Positions 6,813 to 8,348 of a DNA stretch of 8,348 bases are shown piece after piece. The position numbers were made by a program, and so were the translations under genes. Location: assembly GCA_020441735.1 (NCBI GenBank), contig JAGRLQ010000201.1, forward strand, positions 1-8,348, read 5' to 3'. Source of the stretch: Nitratireductor sp. (GTDB lineage: Bacteria > Pseudomonadota > Alphaproteobacteria > Rhizobiales > Rhizobiaceae). How positions within the stretch are numbered: position 1 is the stretch's first letter; each line of letters opens with the position of its first letter. The notes beneath the pieces were generated by a model, which searched no databases, was not told the origin of the DNA, and worked only from the letters and a program-made list of their open reading frames with translations.

Positions 6813-6843
6813 TGCCTCATAAGGCCACCCGCATATGACGGGC

Positions 6844-6871
6844 ATGCTACGCGGATTGCCATGAATGTCAA
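6844..6871 (-). promoter_or_regulatory. Candidate promoter of the acidic-linker protein gene
   Basis: On the minus strand a perfect -35 TTGACA (6866-6871) is followed after 16 bases by TAGCAT (6844-6849), a 4-of-6 match to TATAAT. Transcription would start near 6837 and give a leader of about 55 bases containing the hairpin at 6789-6812. This is the best promoter match in the window. The rest of the 156-base gap between the neighbouring genes shows no coding potential I can support. Confidence 0.5.
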
Positions 6872-6937
6872 AATGGCCGCGTTCATGACTTTGTGAAAAC
6901 AGGAGAAAGTTGGCGAATGCAGGGAAAGGAGCGGGCC

Positions 6938-7198
6938 TTACTGCAGGGTCTTGCCCGGCACGAAATCACCCTTGGCTTCCAGGCTGCGGGCCTCGTCCAC
7001 AAGCTCCGATGCTGCCTCATACCCACGGCTGCGCGAAAGCTGCACCAGTGTCTTGACGACAATCGTGCGCGCCAGGATTTCCGGCTCAATGCCGTCTTCC
7101 AGTCCTGCCTCCCACGCTTCCAGCAGATGGGACTCGGCTACAAGCTGCTTTTCGCGCAGGATTTTCTCTTCAAGGGTAAGGTCGGTCAGTTCTTCCAT
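6938..7198 (-). CDS. Small helical protein of unknown function
   Basis: The product is 86 residues from ATG at 7198. It is acidic and predicted mainly helical, with heptad-like stretches LTLEEKILREKQLVAESHLL (7-26) and ILARTIVVKTLVQLSRSRGY (41-60). There is no signal peptide, membrane segment or cysteine, so it should be cytoplasmic. The start is uncertain: the frame is open to a TTG at 7264 (108 residues) with ATGs at 7252 and 7210, and none has a convincing ribosome-binding site. The extra codons look less like this genome's usage (CGA, TTG, CAA, ACA), so the shorter form is preferred. I recognise no family. It lies between two exported-protein genes on the same strand and may be transcribed with the one upstream. 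Confidence 0.65.
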   Translation of the reverse strand: MEELTDLTLEEKILREKQLVAESHLLEAWEAGLEDGIEPEILARTIVVKTLVQLSRSRGYEAASELVDEARSLEAKGDFVPGKTLQ

Positions 7199-7289
7199 GC
7201 CGGCAACCATGCGGAGTTTTTGCCATGTCGGACGTTGAGCGGACAATCGCATATCCGGCGGCAAAAGGGTCAGTTAACAATTTTCTTGG

Positions 7290-7754
7290 TTAACGCCCGT
7301 AACGGTTTGGAATCTCGGCAGCAATCCGCGTTCCCTGTGCCAGAAACTGGTTTGCTGCCTCTATGGCCGGTTCATTGCACTCGCGGTGAATTTCCGCGTA
7401 GCCGCGAAAGCCGCGATTGAAGGCGGCGACCATTTGCGCCTGACTTGGCTCGCTGGGCTTTTCCGCCGCGATCAGGTTTTGCATTTCATCGCGCCAGAGC
7501 TGTCCTTCCTCCGACCCGCACAGATTGCGCAGATAGTGCAGGGCGCCGAGTATCTCCGCCAGCCGCATCAACTGGCCTTCATAGGCAGGCGGCAGGGTCT
7601 TGATCTCGGGTTGTTCGCCTTGCTGCTCTTCGCCCTGCGCTTCTTCCGTCGCCTCGCCGGACTGTTCCTGAGCATTTGCCACGCTGTGCAGGCTCAACAG
7701 GCCGAGCGCAAGAAAAAGCGCGGCAAGCAGATTGCGAGGGAAGAAGGGTTTCAT
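7290..7754 (-). CDS. TIGR02301-like secreted alphaproteobacterial protein
   Basis: The 154-residue product starts at ATG 7754. A clear signal peptide is present: basic MKPFFPR, a hydrophobic core LLAALFLALGLLSLHSV, then a predicted cut after ANA (residue 28). The mature protein opens with a Glu/Gln/Gly-rich linker (about 29-50), then a conserved domain with PPAYEGQLMRLAEILGALHY (55-74), LCGSEEGQLWRDEM (78-91), VAAFNRGFRGYAEIHREC (109-126) and a terminal NRYGR. These blocks are what I recall for the TIGR02301 family, which is of unknown function and found in Alphaproteobacteria. Cys79 and Cys126 could form a disulfide in the periplasm. A GTG at 7772 would add six residues before the signal peptide and lacks a ribosome-binding site, so the ATG is preferred. 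It is 97 bases downstream of the Nudix gene on the same strand. Confidence 0.85.
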   Translation of the reverse strand: MKPFFPRNLLAALFLALGLLSLHSVANAQEQSGEATEEAQGEEQQGEQPEIKTLPPAYEGQLMRLAEILGALHYLRNLCGSEEGQLWRDEMQNLIAAEKPSEPSQAQMVAAFNRGFRGYAEIHRECNEPAIEAANQFLAQGTRIAAEIPNRYGR

Positions 7755-7851
7755 CGGTAGATGCTCTGACACCCAGAATGGCGCTTGTTGCGGGGTTCGC
7801 TTTGCCTTTATCGCATTGCCTTGCAGAAGCCAAACAGATCGTCGCCTGTTG

Positions 7852-8259
7852 CTACTTCACAATGTCGCCGATCAGTTCCAGCAATTGGGGCACGGTTTCA
7901 AGCTTTGCAGCTTCTTCCAGCGCGACCCAGCGCAATTCCGCAGCGTCGTCGCCGGCGCGCGCCGTACCTTCAAACGCCTCACACAAGAAGCGGGCCAGAA
8001 CATGGTGATGCGTTACCTTGCCACCCTCATTGCGGGCAATCCGGTCTGCAAACCCCAGAAAAGCGAGGCCATGCGCAGTCAGTCCGGTTTCCTCCGAAAG
8101 TTCGCGGCGGGCAGCATCTTCCAGCATTTCGCCGAACTCCACCGCCCCGCCCGGAAAGGCCCAGTATCCGTTGAACGGTTCCTTGCCGCGCTTGACCAGC
8201 AGGACGGTGTTTCCGCGCTGCACGGCAATGGAAACGCCAATCCGTGGATATTGCGGCAT
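7852..8259 (-). CDS. Nudix hydrolase
   Basis: This is a 135-residue single-domain Nudix enzyme. The full Nudix box is intact: G-x5-E-x7-REUxEExGU reads GGAVEFGEMLEDAAR then RELSEETGL, with all Mg2+-binding glutamates present. The N-terminus (PRIGVSIAVQRGNTVLLVKRG) forms the usual first strands, and WAFPGG precedes the box. Compact members of this type commonly hydrolyse ADP-ribose or (d)NTP-like nucleoside diphosphate derivatives; the substrate cannot be read from sequence. The ATG at 8259 has AAGGAAAG about 10-13 bases upstream. It is divergent from the SRAP gene at the right edge across 66 bases. Unlike the Nudix-like regulator at 3207-4187, this copy should be catalytic. Confidence 0.95.
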   Translation of the reverse strand: MPQYPRIGVSIAVQRGNTVLLVKRGKEPFNGYWAFPGGAVEFGEMLEDAARRELSEETGLTAHGLAFLGFADRIARNEGGKVTHHHVLARFLCEAFEGTARAGDDAAELRWVALEEAAKLETVPQLLELIGDIVK

Positions 8260-8325
8260 CTTCTGCTCTTTCCTTGCGGACGCGTTCCGTATTTGGCATC
8301 AAGCCTGAAAGAAACGGACCTGACC

Positions 8326-8348
8326 ATGTGCGGACGATTTTCACTGAC
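8326..8348 (+). CDS. SRAP family protein (YedK/HMCES-like), N-terminal start (partial)
   Basis: Seven complete codons are visible and read MCGRFSL before the window ends. MCGRF is the near-invariant N-terminus of SOS response-associated peptidase proteins (YedK in E. coli, HMCES in animals). In these, Cys2, exposed after Met removal, forms a thiazolidine crosslink with abasic sites in single-stranded DNA and so protects the genome. The motif at a start codon, divergent from the Nudix gene, is strong for so short a piece, but the rest of the protein is not visible. Only a weak purine-rich stretch (GAAACGGA) precedes the ATG. No LexA-type GAAC or GTTC repeat is evident in the 66-base gap. Confidence 0.75.

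Noticed and set aside
7274..7293. CtrA binding site (TTAA-N7-TTAA)
   Set aside because: The two TTAA boxes are 12 bases apart rather than 7.
8260..8325. LexA (SOS) operator in front of the SRAP gene
   Set aside because: No paired GAAC or GTTC boxes at the alphaproteobacterial 7-base spacing are present. The GGACGCGTTCC dyad is imperfect and short.
1..8348. CRISPR array, transposase, integrase, phage genes, tRNA or rRNA
   Set aside because: No regularly spaced repeats, mobile-element proteins or structural RNA signatures were seen on either strand.

Overview
The window looks like a chromosomal housekeeping segment from an alphaproteobacterium of the Hyphomicrobiales/Rhizobiaceae type. Base composition is evenly GC-rich. 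The gene set fits that group: a nadA-nadB-nadC operon, a Nudix-related NAD regulator, a TIGR02301-type secreted protein and a short intergenic repeat of the kind scattered through rhizobial genomes. The group assignment rests on recalled family distribution, and genus is not claimed. No mobile element, phage gene, CRISPR array, rRNA or tRNA was seen. No gene-free stretch exceeds 300 bases; the longest is 184 bases (5806-5989).

Left third, plus strand: the last 36 codons of nadA (quinolinate synthase), then nadB (L-aspartate oxidase) and nadC (quinolinate phosphoribosyltransferase). Together these make nicotinate mononucleotide from aspartate. A 28-bp-stem inverted repeat fills the nadA-nadB gap, and another inverted repeat separates nadC from a small 3-TM membrane protein of unknown function.

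Middle, minus strand: ygfZ (folate-binding Fe-S maintenance protein), then a YfbR-like HD-domain hydrolase whose stop codon overlaps the start of an NrtR/NadQ-type regulator (ATGA). The regulator converges on the nad operon with only 15 bp between the end of the membrane gene and its own end. The most interesting part is this translationally coupled nucleotidase-like enzyme and NAD regulator beside the de novo NAD operon. A plausible promoter and an adjacent inverted repeat lie in front of it.

Right half, minus strand: a catalytically intact Nudix hydrolase, a secreted TIGR02301-like protein, an 86-residue helical protein of unknown function, and a secreted or membrane-anchored protein with an acidic linker. 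The two exported proteins share a layout of signal peptide, acidic low-complexity linker and folded domain. At the right edge, on the plus strand, is the MCGRF start of an SRAP/YedK family protein, divergent from the Nudix gene.

The window is mostly ordinary conserved chromosome. The points worth follow-up are the HD hydrolase-regulator pair, the intergenic palindromes and the two uncharacterised secreted proteins.
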